From contig JAFXVT010000063.1 of NCBI GenBank assembly GCA_017534835.1, positions 1 through 64,000 on the forward strand: a stretch of 64,000 nt of DNA, in the 5' to 3' direction. The position numbers and the translations under genes were made by a program. The notes under the pieces were generated by a model. That model searched no databases, had not been told where the DNA came from, and was given only the letters and a program-made list of their open reading frames with translations. The stretch is from Ruminococcus sp. Its GTDB lineage: Bacteria; Bacillota; Clostridia; Oscillospirales; Ruminococcaceae. The number at the start of each line of letters is the position of its first letter. Within the stretch, counting starts at the first letter, position 1. Of the stretch, positions 27,486 to 36,681 are shown one piece after another.

Positions 27486-29363
27486 ATGTCATATAAAATG
27501 GGAGAATATGACGTTGCTGTGGTCGGTGCAGGTCATGCCGGAGTCGAGGCTGCACTTGCTTCTGCACGTCTCGGATGTCGGACAGTTATGTTTACAATCT
27601 CACTCGACCAGATAGCGAATATGCCTTGCAATCCGTCTATCGGCGGTACAGCGAAAGGTCATCTGGTGCGGGAAATCGACGCTTTGGGCGGTGAAATGGG
27701 CAAGGCAGCAGATGAATGTTTTATTCAGAGCCGTATGCTGAATCGCGGAAAAGGTCCCGCCGTACATAGTCTAAGGGTTCAGGCTGACCGTGTGAAATAT
27801 CATAATTATATGAAACAGGTTTGCGAAAAGCAGAAAAACCTGTTCGTGAAACAGGGTGAGATAACTGAGATTATTTGCGATGGGGGAAGAATAATCGGTG
27901 TCAGAACCTCTCTCGGTGCTGAATATGCTGTAAAAGCTGTTATCATCGCGACCGGCACATATCTCAAAGGTAAAATTCATATTGGTGAATCTTCATATGA
28001 AAGCGGACCTGACTCTGCTCTTCCCAGCCGAGGATTATCTTCGAGCCTGATAGAATATGGAGTTGAATTACGCCGCTTCAAGACCGGAACACCCTGCCGA
28101 GTACATAAGAGAAGCATAGATTTTGATGCAATGGAGCAGCAGGATGGTGATGAGAAAATTGTTCCTTTCAGTTTTGATACACCTACCGATAATCTTGAAA
28201 ATCAGGTAAGCTGTTATATAACTTATACAAATAGTAATACACATAAAGTGATACTCGATAACCTCGGAAGGTCACCTTTGTACAGCGGAAGAATAGAGGG
28301 TGTGGGACCTCGATACTGTCCGTCAATCGAGGACAAGGTTGTGAGATTTTCTGATAAGCCCAGACATCAGTTGTTTGTTGAACCGATGGGATTATCAACA
28401 GAGGAGTACTATTTGCAGGGAATGTCATCATCGCTGCCGGAGGACGTACAGCTTGAATTTTTAAGGACAATAAAGGGCCTTGAAAACGTAGAGATTATGA
28501 GACCGGCATATGCGATAGAGTATGATTGCTGCGACCCGTTACAGCTCAGACCAACACTTGAATTCAAACAGATAAGCGGACTCTATGGCGCAGGACAGTT
28601 CAACGGAAGCTCAGGCTATGAAGAAGCTGCTGCACAAGGACTTGTAGCAGGAATAAATGCAGCTTTGAAAATAAATGGAAAAGAGCCTTTGATACTTTCA
28701 CGTGCTAATTCATATATAGGTACACTTGTAGATGATCTTGTTACGAAAGGATGCTCGGACCCATATAGAATGATGACTTCCCGGAGCGAATACAGGCTTA
28801 TTCTCAGACAAGATAATGCTGATCAGCGTCTGATGCCCCTCGGTCATAAAATTGGCTTGATAAGCGATGAAAGATTTGAAAAGCTTCACGTGAAAATTGC
28901 TCAGACAGAGGCTGAAAAGAAGCGTGTTTGCAACACTTCTTTGTCTCCGACACAGGAACTCAATGATTTCCTCGTTAGTAAGGGAACAGCTCCTCTGAAA
29001 AGCGGCTGTAAGATAGCTGATCTGATAAGACGCCCTCAATTGAATTATAACGATATTGCTCCTTTTGATGCTGACCGTCCAAGTCTTCCTGACGATGTTT
29101 GTGAGCAGGTAGAATTGCAGATCAAGTATGCAGGCTATATTGAAAAGCAGCTTGAACAGATCGAGCAGATGAAGAAGCTTGAGGAGAAGACACTTCCTCA
29201 AAACACCGATTATTCGCAGGTTTACGGACTCAGACTAGAAGCAGCCGAGAAGCTTAATAAGATACAGCCTCATTCTATTGGTCAGGCTTCTCGTATTTCC
29301 GGTGTCTCACCTGCTGATATTTCGATGCTTGCAGTATGGCTTCATAAGGAAAAGGGGTGCTGA
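27486..29363 (+). CDS. mnmG: tRNA uridine-5-carboxymethylaminomethyl modification enzyme MnmG
   Basis: This FAD enzyme is the partner of MnmE in wobble-uridine modification. The 625-residue protein shows the FAD motif [22 protein letters not shown], the GidA signatures [21 protein letters not shown] and [21 protein letters not shown], and a C-terminal helical domain ending [29 protein letters not shown] precedes the ATG. It runs directly into rsmG (1 nt gap). Confidence 0.97.
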   Translation: MSYKMGEYDVAVVGAGHAGVEAALASARLGCRTVMFTISLDQIANMPCNPSIGGTAKGHLVREIDALGGEMGKAADECFIQSRMLNRGKGPAVHSLRVQADRVKYHNYMKQVCEKQKNLFVKQGEITEIICDGGRIIGVRTSLGAEYAVKAVIIATGTYLKGKIHIGESSYESGPDSALPSRGLSSSLIEYGVELRRFKTGTPCRVHKRSIDFDAMEQQDGDEKIVPFSFDTPTDNLENQVSCYITYTNSNTHKVILDNLGRSPLYSGRIEGVGPRYCPSIEDKVVRFSDKPRHQLFVEPMGLSTEEYYLQGMSSSLPEDVQLEFLRTIKGLENVEIMRPAYAIEYDCCDPLQLRPTLEFKQISGLYGAGQFNGSSGYEEAAAQGLVAGINAALKINGKEPLILSRANSYIGTLVDDLVTKGCSDPYRMMTSRSEYRLILRQDNADQRLMPLGHKIGLISDERFEKLHVKIAQTEAEKKRVCNTSLSPTQELNDFLVSKGTAPLKSGCKIADLIRRPQLNYNDIAPFDADRPSLPDDVCEQVELQIKYAGYIEKQLEQIEQMKKLEEKTLPQNTDYSQVYGLRLEAAEKLNKIQPHSIGQASRISGVSPADISMLAVWLHKEKGC

Positions 29364-29364
29364 T

Positions 29365-30069
29365 ATGCTGCCTGAATTTGAATTATCTTGCTCGGAGTTT
29401 GAGCGTTATAGTATCAGACTCGACAAAGAAAAGTATGAGAAGCTCGATTTTTATGCGGAATTCCTTGTCGAGTATAACAACAAAGTAAATCTGACTGCAC
29501 TTACTGAGCCAAGAGATATACTTGTGAAGCACTTTATTGACAGTGCAGCGGTTATGAATTACGTAGAAATTCCCAGTAATTCTTCAATTATAGATGTTGG
29601 GACGGGTGCTGGATTTCCCTCTGTGCCTCTGAAAATCTTTCGTCCTGACCTGAAATTGACCCTTCTTGACAGCCTTGACAAGCGTATTACGTTTCTTAAA
29701 CAGCTTTGCAATAAGCTCGGAATTGAGGCTGAGTTCATTCATGGGAGAGCTGAGGATGTTGCCAAATTGCCGGAATTTCGCGAAAAATTCGACTATTCTT
29801 GTGCGCGTGCAGTTGCAAATCTTTCGGTTTTATCCGAGTATTGTATTCCATTCGTAAAGGTTGGAGGAAGCTTTATTTCGCTTAAAGGACCAAATGAGGA
29901 GGTTGAAGCGGCAAGTTCTGCAATTTCAGTACTTGGCGGTGAGATCGTTAATATCACCGATTATCTTATTGCCGGTGATGGAAGGAGACTTATTGAAATC
30001 AGGAAAAAATCGCAGACTCCGCCAAAATATCCGCGAAACAGCGCTCAGATAAAAAAGAAATCACTCTGA
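29365..30069 (+). CDS. rsmG: 16S rRNA (guanine-527-N7)-methyltransferase RsmG
   Basis: RsmG methylates G527 of 16S rRNA with SAM. The 234-residue protein has YNNKVNLTALTEPRDILVKHFIDS, the SAM-binding IIDVGTGAGFPSVPLKIFRPDL and the ARAVANLSVLSEYCIPFVKVGG motif. The frame extends upstream into mnmG to 29278, but the ATG at 29365, behind AAGGGG, gives the normal N-terminus. A terminator follows at 30092. Confidence 0.96.
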   Translation: MLPEFELSCSEFERYSIRLDKEKYEKLDFYAEFLVEYNNKVNLTALTEPRDILVKHFIDSAAVMNYVEIPSNSSIIDVGTGAGFPSVPLKIFRPDLKLTLLDSLDKRITFLKQLCNKLGIEAEFIHGRAEDVAKLPEFREKFDYSCARAVANLSVLSEYCIPFVKVGGSFISLKGPNEEVEAASSAISVLGGEIVNITDYLIAGDGRRLIEIRKKSQTPPKYPRNSAQIKKKSL

Positions 30070-30091
30070 TTTTATTGTTATTTGCAGATTT

Positions 30092-30130
30092 ATCCGCTGA
30101 AATGACGAATTTCAGCGGATTTTTTGTTTT
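30092..30130 (+). terminator. Rho-independent terminator after rsmG
   Basis: ATCCGCTGAAA pairs with TTTCAGCGGAT over a 7-nt loop and is followed by TTTTTTGTTTT. Confidence 0.88.
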
Positions 30131-30199
30131 GATTCTATTTCCCGGAAGTGCTATTATTATCTCACAGAGCATAGCTCGAGTAGTTTTTGAGGTGATAAT

Positions 30200-31015
30200 A
30201 TGCCGGTTTTTTTGAATATTTCTAAGGAAAAGCTCGTAAATAAAGTCGTTGAGATAGATATTGATAAAATAATTCCTAATCCAAATCAGCCGAGAACAGA
30301 TTTTTCTGAACAGGAATTGAATGCCTTATCCGATTCAATTGCGCAAAATGGCATTCTTCAGCCGCTCTCCGTTCGCAGAACAGGTGATAGATTTGAATTG
30401 ATCGCAGGTGAGCGACGTCTGAGAGCCGCGAAAATCTGCGGTTTTCAGCGCGTGCCTTGTATTATTCACGATATGAGTGAGCGTGATTCTGCTATTCTTG
30501 CACTTGTAGAGAATATCCAGCGTCAGGATCTTTCGTTTTTCGATGAAGCTGCTGCTATAGAGAAACTAATAACTTATTACGGTCTTACTCAGGAGGAGGC
30601 TGCCGGAAAGCTTGGTAAAGCACAGAGCACTATCGCTAACAAGCTCAGGCTCCTTCGTCTTACAAGCGATGAGAGACAACTTATAACGCAATTTGGTCTT
30701 ACTGAACGACATTCACGTGCTCTGCTGAAGCTTGCAAGTCCGGAGGAGCGTCTTATCATTCTTGAAAAGGTGATTAACAACAAGCTTAATGTTGAGAAAA
30801 CAGAAAAGCTCGTTGAGGACTACATAGGTAAGGAAAAAGAAAAGCAAAGTTATAAGAAGCGTTCAAGAGTGTTTCAGAATGTGAAGATATTTGTAAATAC
30901 GATAAATAAGGCTGTAGAGACTATGCAGGCTGCCGGTATCCTTGCTGATTCGCGTAAAATTCAGAGTGAAGATTATATCGAATATCGTGTCCGTATACCT
31001 ATTCAGAAAAAATGA
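30200..31015 (+). CDS. noc: ParB-family nucleoid occlusion protein Noc
   Basis: Noc is a ParB paralog that coats nucleoid DNA and blocks division over it. The 271-residue protein has the CTP-binding ParB N-domain (NPNQPRTDFSEQELNALSDSI, ELIAGERRLRAAKICGF, NIQRQDLSFFDEA) and the HTH (TQEEAAGKLGKAQSTIANKLRLLRL). It lies between rsmG and parA, the position of Bacillus noc, while a second ParB follows parA, which supports Noc over Spo0J. GAGGTGAT precedes the ATG. The N-terminus lacks the clear amphipathic membrane helix of Bacillus Noc, although MPVFLNISKEKLVNK is hydrophobic enough to be considered. Confidence 0.85.
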   Translation: MPVFLNISKEKLVNKVVEIDIDKIIPNPNQPRTDFSEQELNALSDSIAQNGILQPLSVRRTGDRFELIAGERRLRAAKICGFQRVPCIIHDMSERDSAILALVENIQRQDLSFFDEAAAIEKLITYYGLTQEEAAGKLGKAQSTIANKLRLLRLTSDERQLITQFGLTERHSRALLKLASPEERLIILEKVINNKLNVEKTEKLVEDYIGKEKEKQSYKKRSRVFQNVKIFVNTINKAVETMQAAGILADSRKIQSEDYIEYRVRIPIQKK

Positions 31016-31017
31016 AT

Positions 31018-31084
31018 TGTTCCACATGAAACATTTTTTGGTATGTTCCGCGTGAAGATCAACTGATTTGTTCCACGTGGAACA
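31018..31084. promoter_or_regulatory. Three parS-like sites upstream of parA
   Basis: TGTTCCACATGAAACA (31018-31033), a weaker TGTTCCGCGTGAAGAT (31044-31059) and the perfect palindrome TGTTCCACGTGGAACA (31069-31084) are spaced about 25 bp apart between noc and parA. They are likely ParB (Spo0J) loading sites. The related Noc sites have a different consensus. Confidence 0.8.
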
Positions 31085-31123
31085 TTTTTTGTGCCTTTTT
31101 CTTCAAAAAAGACTCTGCAAGTA

Positions 31124-31152
31124 TTTACATCTACTCGCAAAAGTGCTATAAT
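31124..31152 (+). promoter_or_regulatory. Sigma-A promoter of parA-parB
   Basis: TTTACA (31124-31129) and TATAAT (31147-31152) are 17 bp apart, about 30 bp upstream of parA and about 40 bp downstream of the parS-like cluster. Confidence 0.75.
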
Positions 31153-31182
31153 GTATGTATATCACTTAGAGAGGAAGATTTT

Positions 31183-32004
31183 ATGGGTAAGATAATCGCC
31201 GTCGCTAACCAGAAAGGCGGTGTCGGAAAGTCAACTACTGTCATCAATCTTGCGGCTTTTCTTGGCTCGCGGGATAAAACCGTGCTCTGTATCGACATCG
31301 ACCCGCAGGGAAATCTGACAACAGGTCTCGGGATAAAGAAAAAATCCGTTGAGGTTTCGTCATATGATATTCTCGTCGGCAGAGCAAGAATACAGGACGC
31401 TATAATTGAAACTGACTTCAAGAACCTGCATATCATCCCTGCAACAGAGAATCTTGCCGGTGCTGAGGTCGAGCTTCTTAATATGGAGAACCGCGTAAAC
31501 AGGCTGAAAATGCAGGTGCTTTCGCTCAGGGAGAGCTACGATTATATCTTCATTGACTGTCCTCCGGCACTCGGTACACTGACGATAAATGCCCTTGTTG
31601 CGGCAGATTCTATTATAATACCCATGCTTGCCGAGTTCTTCGCTCTTGAGGGATTGTCACAGCTGACGAATACTATTAAAATAGTTAAATCTAATTACAA
31701 TCCCGGTCTTGATATTGAAGGTATCCTCTTCACAATGTTCGACAGCCGTCTCAATATCGCAAATGACGTTGTCGCAGAGGTGGACAAGCACTTCCCGGGA
31801 AAGGTGTTTGAGACTAAGATACCGCGAAATGTCCGTATTTCCGAGGCTCCCAGCCACGGAAAGCCTATTATGTACTACGACAAGAGTGCAAAGGGTGCGG
31901 ATTCATATACGCTTCTCGGACTTGAAATGCTCGGCGAGCCGCTCGAGCTTCCCGAAAAGAAGAAAAGAAACATTTTCTCGTTCAAGAAGAAAAAGAAAAA
32001 GTAA
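31183..32004 (+). CDS. parA: Chromosome partitioning ATPase ParA/Soj
   Basis: This Walker-type ATPase acts with ParB in origin segregation and regulates DnaA in Bacillus. The 273-residue protein has the deviant Walker A NQKGGVGKSTTVINLAAFL, DIDPQGNLTTGLG, FIDCPPALGTLTINAL and PRNVRISEAPSHGKPI. The tail is Lys rich. GAGAGGAAG precedes the ATG. It is followed 19 nt later by parB. Confidence 0.96.
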   Translation: MGKIIAVANQKGGVGKSTTVINLAAFLGSRDKTVLCIDIDPQGNLTTGLGIKKKSVEVSSYDILVGRARIQDAIIETDFKNLHIIPATENLAGAEVELLNMENRVNRLKMQVLSLRESYDYIFIDCPPALGTLTINALVAADSIIIPMLAEFFALEGLSQLTNTIKIVKSNYNPGLDIEGILFTMFDSRLNIANDVVAEVDKHFPGKVFETKIPRNVRISEAPSHGKPIMYYDKSAKGADSYTLLGLEMLGEPLELPEKKKRNIFSFKKKKKK

Positions 32005-32023
32005 TTGAAAGGAAGGATAGGAT

Positions 32024-32875
32024 TTGGCAAAGGGTGGATTAGGAACAGGTCTTGACCTGCTTTTTGACGATAATTCCAGCGATGTGCAGGTAAAAAAGAC
32101 CCTGCGCGTCTCTCAGATAGAGCCGAACCGCGATCAGCCGCGTAAGACATTCAGTGATGAAGCTATCGCCGCTCTTGCAGAGTCAATACGTGAGCACGGT
32201 CTCATTCAGCCTATACTCGTTCGTCCGCTCGATACAGGCGGCTATCAGATAGTTGCCGGAGAGCGCAGATGGCGTGCCGCACGTATGCTCGGACTCGATG
32301 AGGTACCGGTGACTATCCGCGAGCTCAATGACTCTGAGGCTATGCAGATAGCAATAATCGAAAACCTCCAGCGTGAGAACCTCAATCCCGTCGAAGAGGC
32401 GAGCGGCTACAACGAGCTCATCGAGAAATATGATATGACTCAGGACGCTGTTGCAAAGCTCATCGGCAAATCGCGTTCAGCAGTTGCAAACTCTGTGAGA
32501 CTTCTTGCACTTCCTCCGCGCGTTCTGAAAATGCTTGAGGAGGGGAAGCTTTCAGCTGGCCATGCGAAGGCTCTGCTCGGATTCGATGACGAGGAAATGC
32601 TCATCGCGATCGCGAATCGTGCAGCGGACGGCGGTATGACTGTTCGTCAGGTAGAGCGCCTTGCTCAGAAGTCTTCTGAGGCTAAGGATGTTATCGAAAA
32701 GAAGTCTGATTCAAAGATAGACAACTATTTCGTTGAAATGGAAATTTCACTCAATGAGCGCCTCGGACGCAGAGTCAAGGTCGATTACGGCAAAAACAAG
32801 GGCGCTCTCATACTTGAATTTTATGATAAGGAAGATCTGGCAGCTCTCGCAGAGAAGCTCACAGATGAAGAATAA
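32024..32875 (+). CDS. parB: Chromosome partitioning protein ParB/Spo0J
   Basis: ParB is a CTP-dependent DNA clamp that loads at parS and recruits SMC. The 283-residue protein has [15 protein letters not shown] (the ParA-stimulating N-terminus), [14 protein letters not shown], the CTP-binding [28 protein letters not shown], and the [20 protein letters not shown], then a C-terminal dimerisation domain. The start is TTG at 32024 after GGAAGGATAGGA. It sits 13 nt before serS, an unusual downstream partner that may be cotranscribed. Confidence 0.96.
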   Translation: MAKGGLGTGLDLLFDDNSSDVQVKKTLRVSQIEPNRDQPRKTFSDEAIAALAESIREHGLIQPILVRPLDTGGYQIVAGERRWRAARMLGLDEVPVTIRELNDSEAMQIAIIENLQRENLNPVEEASGYNELIEKYDMTQDAVAKLIGKSRSAVANSVRLLALPPRVLKMLEEGKLSAGHAKALLGFDDEEMLIAIANRAADGGMTVRQVERLAQKSSEAKDVIEKKSDSKIDNYFVEMEISLNERLGRRVKVDYGKNKGALILEFYDKEDLAALAEKLTDEE

Positions 32876-32888
32876 AGGAGAATAAAAA

Positions 32889-34181
32889 ATGATCGACATT
32901 AAGCTTATCAGAACAAATCCCGAGCTCGTCAAGGAGAATATCAAGAAGAAATTCCAGGACGAAAAGCTTGAACTCGTTGACAAGGTTGTCGAGCTCGACA
33001 AGCAGTACAGGGAAACAAAGGTGGAGTGCGACAGCCTTCGCAATCAGCGCAAGGTAAAGAGCAAGGAGATCGGCGGTCTTATGGCTAAGGGTCAGAAGGA
33101 CGAGGCTGAAAAGGTAAAGGCTGAGGTATCTGAGCTCGGTGCAAAGCTCGAAGAAATGGAAGCTCTCGAGGTAAAGCTCGAAGGCGATATCCGTCAGATA
33201 ATGCTCGTTATCCCGAACATCATCGACGAGAGCGTACCGATAGGCAAGGACGACAGCGAGAATGTTGAAGTAGAAAAGTTCGGCGAGCCTGCTGTTCCTG
33301 ATTTTGAGATACCCTATCACGTTGACATTATGGAGAGGGTAAACGGTATCGACCTCGACAGCGCTCGCAAGACGAGCGGCAACGGTTTCTATTACCTCTG
33401 CGGTGATATTGCTCAGCTTCAGTCATGTATCCTCTCTTATGCGAGAGACTTTATGATAGACAAGGGCTTCACATATTACATTCCTCCGTTTATGATAAGA
33501 AGCGACGTCGTTACCGGCGTTATGAGCTTCGCTGAAATGGAAGGTATGATGTACAAGATAGAAGGCGAGGATCTCTACCTCATCGGTACATCCGAGCATT
33601 CTATGATAGGTAAGTTCATCGATACTATCATTCCCGAGGACGAGCTCCCGAAGACTCTCACAAGCTATTCGCCCTGCTTCCGCAAGGAAGTCGGAGCTCA
33701 CGGTATCGAGGAGCGCGGAGTTTATCGTATCCACCAGTTCGAGAAGCAGGAAATGATAGTTGTCTGCAAGCCCGAAGAGAGCATGGATTGGTTCCATAAG
33801 CTCTACAGCTATACTGTTGAGTTCTTCCGTACACTTGATATTCCCGTCCGCACACTTGAGTGCTGCTCGGGTGACCTCGCTGACCTCAAAGTGAAGAGCC
33901 TTGATGTTGAGGCATGGTCGCCGAGACAGAAGAAGTATTTCGAGGTCGGCAGCTGCTCGAACCTCGGTGACGCTCAGGCTCGCAGACTCGGTATCAGAGT
34001 CAAGGGCAGCGACGGAAATAAGTATTTCGCTCATACCCTTAATAATACAGTCGTTGCTCCTCCGAGAATGCTCATCGCATTCCTCGAAAACAACCTCAAC
34101 GAGGACGGCAGTATCCGTATTCCTGTGGCTCTCCAGCCCTATATGCGTAAGGACATCATCAAAGTCCCCGAAAAGAAGTAA
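32889..34181 (+). CDS. serS: Seryl-tRNA synthetase
   Basis: SerS charges tRNA-Ser. The 430-residue class II synthetase has the N-terminal antiparallel coiled-coil arm (about residues 25-105, charged Lys/Glu), motif 2 in PCFRKEVGAHG, TCC-type ECCSGDLADLKVKSLDVEAWSP, and motif 3 in NNTVVAPPRMLIAFLENN. AAAGGAG precedes the ATG. It appears to be the last gene of the parA-parB unit; no T-box leader was seen. Palindromic repeat copy 2 begins right behind the stop. Confidence 0.97.
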   Translation: MIDIKLIRTNPELVKENIKKKFQDEKLELVDKVVELDKQYRETKVECDSLRNQRKVKSKEIGGLMAKGQKDEAEKVKAEVSELGAKLEEMEALEVKLEGDIRQIMLVIPNIIDESVPIGKDDSENVEVEKFGEPAVPDFEIPYHVDIMERVNGIDLDSARKTSGNGFYYLCGDIAQLQSCILSYARDFMIDKGFTYYIPPFMIRSDVVTGVMSFAEMEGMMYKIEGEDLYLIGTSEHSMIGKFIDTIIPEDELPKTLTSYSPCFRKEVGAHGIEERGVYRIHQFEKQEMIVVCKPEESMDWFHKLYSYTVEFFRTLDIPVRTLECCSGDLADLKVKSLDVEAWSPRQKKYFEVGSCSNLGDAQARRLGIRVKGSDGNKYFAHTLNNTVVAPPRMLIAFLENNLNEDGSIRIPVALQPYMRKDIIKVPEKK

Positions 34182-34196
34182 TAACACCAGCAACAC

Positions 34197-34478
34197 GACC
34201 GCCGGTTTTTTCCGAAGTATTACGAGTATTTATTGAGGGAAACCCTTTTGAAAAAGGGTTCTCCCTCAAACTCCCTTCCTAAAACTTTTAACTCCGTTTT
34301 TCCCCTCCTATGGGGTCACGTTAGCAAGTTAAGCCAAGACAGCAATTCTGTCAGCGTGACCCCATAGGAGGGGAAAAACAAAGCTGGAAGTCTTTGGAAA
34401 GGGGTCTGGGGAAGAACCTTTCTTCAGAAAGGTTTGCCCCAGTAGATACCCACAATGTTTCGGAAAAAACCGGCGGTC
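34197..34478. repeat. Nested palindromic repeat element, copy 2
   Basis: The core 34228-34451 (224 bp) matches the copy at 3884-4107 in length, side hairpins and perfect 25-bp central stem (34296-34320 with 34355-34379). Its outer arms are different: a perfect 20-bp inverted repeat (34197-34216 with 34459-34478), with weaker pairing outward to about 34182 and 34493. The 34-nt apical loop 34321-34354 resembles the reverse complement of the loop in copy 1. The gap 34182-34648 otherwise holds only a terminator near its right end. Confidence 0.9.
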
Positions 34479-34583
34479 ATTTTGTTGGCGTTATTGGTTA
34501 AGGAAGTTATCGGCAGAGCTGGCGGCTGTGCAGAGGCACATTGTAAAAACCCCGACGGTCCCGCCGAACAAGCTCCCTAAAAT

Positions 34584-34635
34584 AAAACCGAGCATAATAT
34601 CACCCCGATGATATTATGCCCGGTTTTTTGTTTTA
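34584..34635 (-). terminator. Rho-independent terminator of the flavodiiron gene
   Basis: A long stem (AAAACCG, then GCATAATATCA paired with TGATATTATGC, then CGGTTTT) has T-rich flanks on both sides. It lies just past the flavodiiron gene stop and can work in either direction. Confidence 0.85.
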
Positions 34636-34648
34636 TAATCGCAGAAGA

Positions 34649-35806
34649 TCACTTCATAAGCTCATCAGCCATTGCTTCGAGCTGAGCGATGTTGTCTGCG
34701 CTGAGTGAAGACTTGACAGTAACAGTAGTATCGAGCCATGTGATGTTCTTGGACTTCTCAAATTTAGCCTTGATAACTCTTGCGGCAGTCGGAGCCCATG
34801 AACCGTTCTCGATGATACCGATAGTGCGGTTCTGATAATTTCTCTCGATGAGCCAGTCAATGTACTGGTTCATAAAGGGGAATATCTCTGCGTTGTATGT
34901 AGTTGTTGCGAGCACGAGCTTTCCATAGCGGAAGCCGTCCTCAACTGACTCTGCCATATCCTCACGTGCAAGGTCTGCGATAGCTACTTTCGGGCAGCCC
35001 TTCTCGAGAAGCTTTTCGCGGAGGAGCTCAGCTGCCTTCTTTGTGTTTCCGTAAACGGAGGTGTAAGCGATGAACACGCCCTCGGACTCAACTCCGTAGC
35101 TTGACCATGTGTTGTAGAGGTCGAGGTGATACTGCAAATTCTCGGTGAGGACAGGTCCGTGAAGGGGACAGATAGTGTTTATCTCAAGTGAAGCAGCCTT
35201 TTTGAGAAGTCCCTGTACCTGAACGCCGTACTTGCCGACGATGCCGAAGTAATAGCGTCGAGCCTCGCAAGCCCAGTCCTCTTCAACGTCAAGAGCTCCG
35301 AACTTGCCGAAAGCGTCTGCGGAGAAGAAGACCTTGTCGGTCTTGTCGTAGGTCATCATTACCTCGGGCCAGTGAACCATAGGAGCAAGAATGAATGTGA
35401 GCTCGTGAGCACCGAGCGAGAGTGTGTCGCCCTCCTTGACAGTGAGAGCGTTTTTTATTTCGACCTCGGGATAGAAAGCGGTGATGAAAGCGAAGGTCTT
35501 AGCGTTTCCGACAACAGTTACATCGGGGTATTCGCTGAGGAAGCTTCCGATGTTGGCTGAGTGGTCGGGCTCAACGTGCTGAACGATGAGATAGTCGGGC
35601 TTTCTTCCGCCGAGAGCTTCTTTGAGATTGCTGAGCCACTGGTCTGTGAAGTTTTTGTCGACTGTATCGAGAACTGCTATCTTTTCATCAGCTATCATAT
35701 AAGAGTTGTAAGCCATACCATTAGGCACGTCATACTGTCCCTCGAAGAGGTCGATCTCGTGGTCGTTGACTCCAATGTAGAAAATGTCTTTTGTAACGTT
35801 GTTCAT
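34649..35806 (-). CDS. Flavodiiron protein (FprA type)
   Basis: Flavodiiron proteins reduce oxygen (or NO) to protect anaerobes. The 385-residue protein has an N-terminal metallo-beta-lactamase-like domain with the diiron motif VQHVEPDHSANI (H-x-E-x-D-H), MVHWPEVMMTYD and CPLHGPVL, and a C-terminal flavodoxin domain with the FMN phosphate loop AYTSVYGNTKKAAE. No rubredoxin domain is attached. An SD lies upstream of the ATG. The SH3-domain lipoprotein gene is 23 nt upstream, so the two may share a transcript. This supports a strictly anaerobic host. Confidence 0.94.
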   Translation of the reverse strand: MNNVTKDIFYIGVNDHEIDLFEGQYDVPNGMAYNSYMIADEKIAVLDTVDKNFTDQWLSNLKEALGGRKPDYLIVQHVEPDHSANIGSFLSEYPDVTVVGNAKTFAFITAFYPEVEIKNALTVKEGDTLSLGAHELTFILAPMVHWPEVMMTYDKTDKVFFSADAFGKFGALDVEEDWACEARRYYFGIVGKYGVQVQGLLKKAASLEINTICPLHGPVLTENLQYHLDLYNTWSSYGVESEGVFIAYTSVYGNTKKAAELLREKLLEKGCPKVAIADLAREDMAESVEDGFRYGKLVLATTTYNAEIFPFMNQYIDWLIERNYQNRTIGIIENGSWAPTAARVIKAKFEKSKNITWLDTTVTVKSSLSADNIAQLEAMADELMK

Positions 35807-35828
35807 TTGGGTTTACCTCTTTTCAAAT

Positions 35829-36254
35829 TTAGTCTGTACTTTTTGGTGACATATGACCCTCGACAGCCGGGGCTTCTGTTGTGAAGTTTGTTTTGGGAAT
35901 GTATCCGACCTTGTCATTGGTCTTGACGAGCAGCCACTCGCCTTCCTCCTTGTAGACCTCGGCAGGGAAGTCGGGGTAAGCGAATCCGTTGAGGTACTTC
36001 TCGCCGGGTTTGTTGAGAAGGTTGATATACTCCTTGCCGGTCGGCATTTTTATCCAGCCGGAGTAGAGCGGTTCGAGACCCTGAACTGTTACGGGGACGT
36101 AATTGCTCTTGGTCGTTGTCTGTTCAGTGCCGTCGTCCTGAACAGTTACCGAGGTGTTTTTTGAACCTGACGGCTTGTCGTTTCCGTTGCAGGAGACTGC
36201 TCCGGCACAGACGGCTACGCACATAAGTGCTATCAATATTTTAGAGTTGTTCAT
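35829..36254 (-). CDS. SH3-like domain lipoprotein
   Basis: The 141-residue protein has a lipoprotein signal (ILIALMCVAVCAGAVSC, lipobox AVSC), a Ser/Thr/Gln-rich linker, and a bacterial SH3-like domain (residues about 65-125: EYINLLNKPGEKYLNGFAYPD, EVYKEEGEWLLVKTNDKVGYIPK). Such domains usually bind cell-wall peptides. GGAGG precedes the ATG. It lies immediately upstream of the flavodiiron gene on the same strand; a functional link is not evident. Confidence 0.78.
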   Translation of the reverse strand: MNNSKILIALMCVAVCAGAVSCNGNDKPSGSKNTSVTVQDDGTEQTTTKSNYVPVTVQGLEPLYSGWIKMPTGKEYINLLNKPGEKYLNGFAYPDFPAEVYKEEGEWLLVKTNDKVGYIPKTNFTTEAPAVEGHMSPKSTD

Positions 36255-36445
36255 TACTGACCTCCTGAATTTTCGTGGTGTAATTATTATACCATATTAT
36301 TTATTAAATAGCAACAGACCCGGCAAAGAATTTCAAAGTCCTTCAAAACATCGCTCAGGGGAGGCTCGAAAGCTACAAAAATGTTGAAAGTTTTACACTC
36401 CCCTTGCACACTTTCAACAGCCGATACTTGCCTATTTTTAGAGCA

Positions 36446-36485
36446 GGGGGGTGGGGGAGAGGGGGCTTCTGAGTCCGGAAGGGGG
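36446..36485 (+). other. Potential G-quadruplex tract in a 427-bp gap
   Basis: Four G runs (G6, G5, G5 and a later G5) lie within 40 bases. The gap 36255-36681 also has an inverted pair of 9-mers (TGTTGAAAG at 36382, CTTTCAACA at 36411), a parS-like site and a consensus promoter. No ORF there is convincing. Confidence 0.45.
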
Positions 36486-36591
36486 AAGTGTTTCAACAGC
36501 CGGAAGATGTACTTTACTATGATGAAGCACGGGCTTCAGAGAAGTCGTGATAAGAGAAAGCCCGGGAGCGGAACAGGTAAATAGAGAACAT

Positions 36592-36607
36592 TGTTTCACG
36601 TGAAACA
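36592..36607. promoter_or_regulatory. parS site, consensus match
   Basis: TGTTTCACGTGAAACA is a perfect palindrome matching the parS consensus. It lies 10 bp upstream of the -35 box of the exonuclease promoter. Confidence 0.88.
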
Positions 36608-36617
36608 AAACAAGATT

Positions 36618-36646
36618 TTGACATTTCAGCAGAGAAGTATTATAAT
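36618..36646 (+). promoter_or_regulatory. Consensus sigma-A promoter for the exonuclease operon
   Basis: TTGACA (36618-36623) and TATAAT (36641-36646) with a 17-bp spacer lie about 35 bp before the start codon at 36682. Confidence 0.85.
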
Positions 36647-36681
36647 GATAGTGACAGGAAATCCAAGAAGAGGAGATGCTT

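Noticed and set aside
30137-30149. ATTTCCCGGAAGT upstream of noc as a Noc-binding site
   Set aside because: It matches only one half of the Bacillus Noc site well; a single imperfect copy is not enough.
34500-34584. Possible small RNA or ORF right of palindromic repeat copy 2
   Set aside because: Only short imperfect inverted repeats and no promoter or SD were visible.
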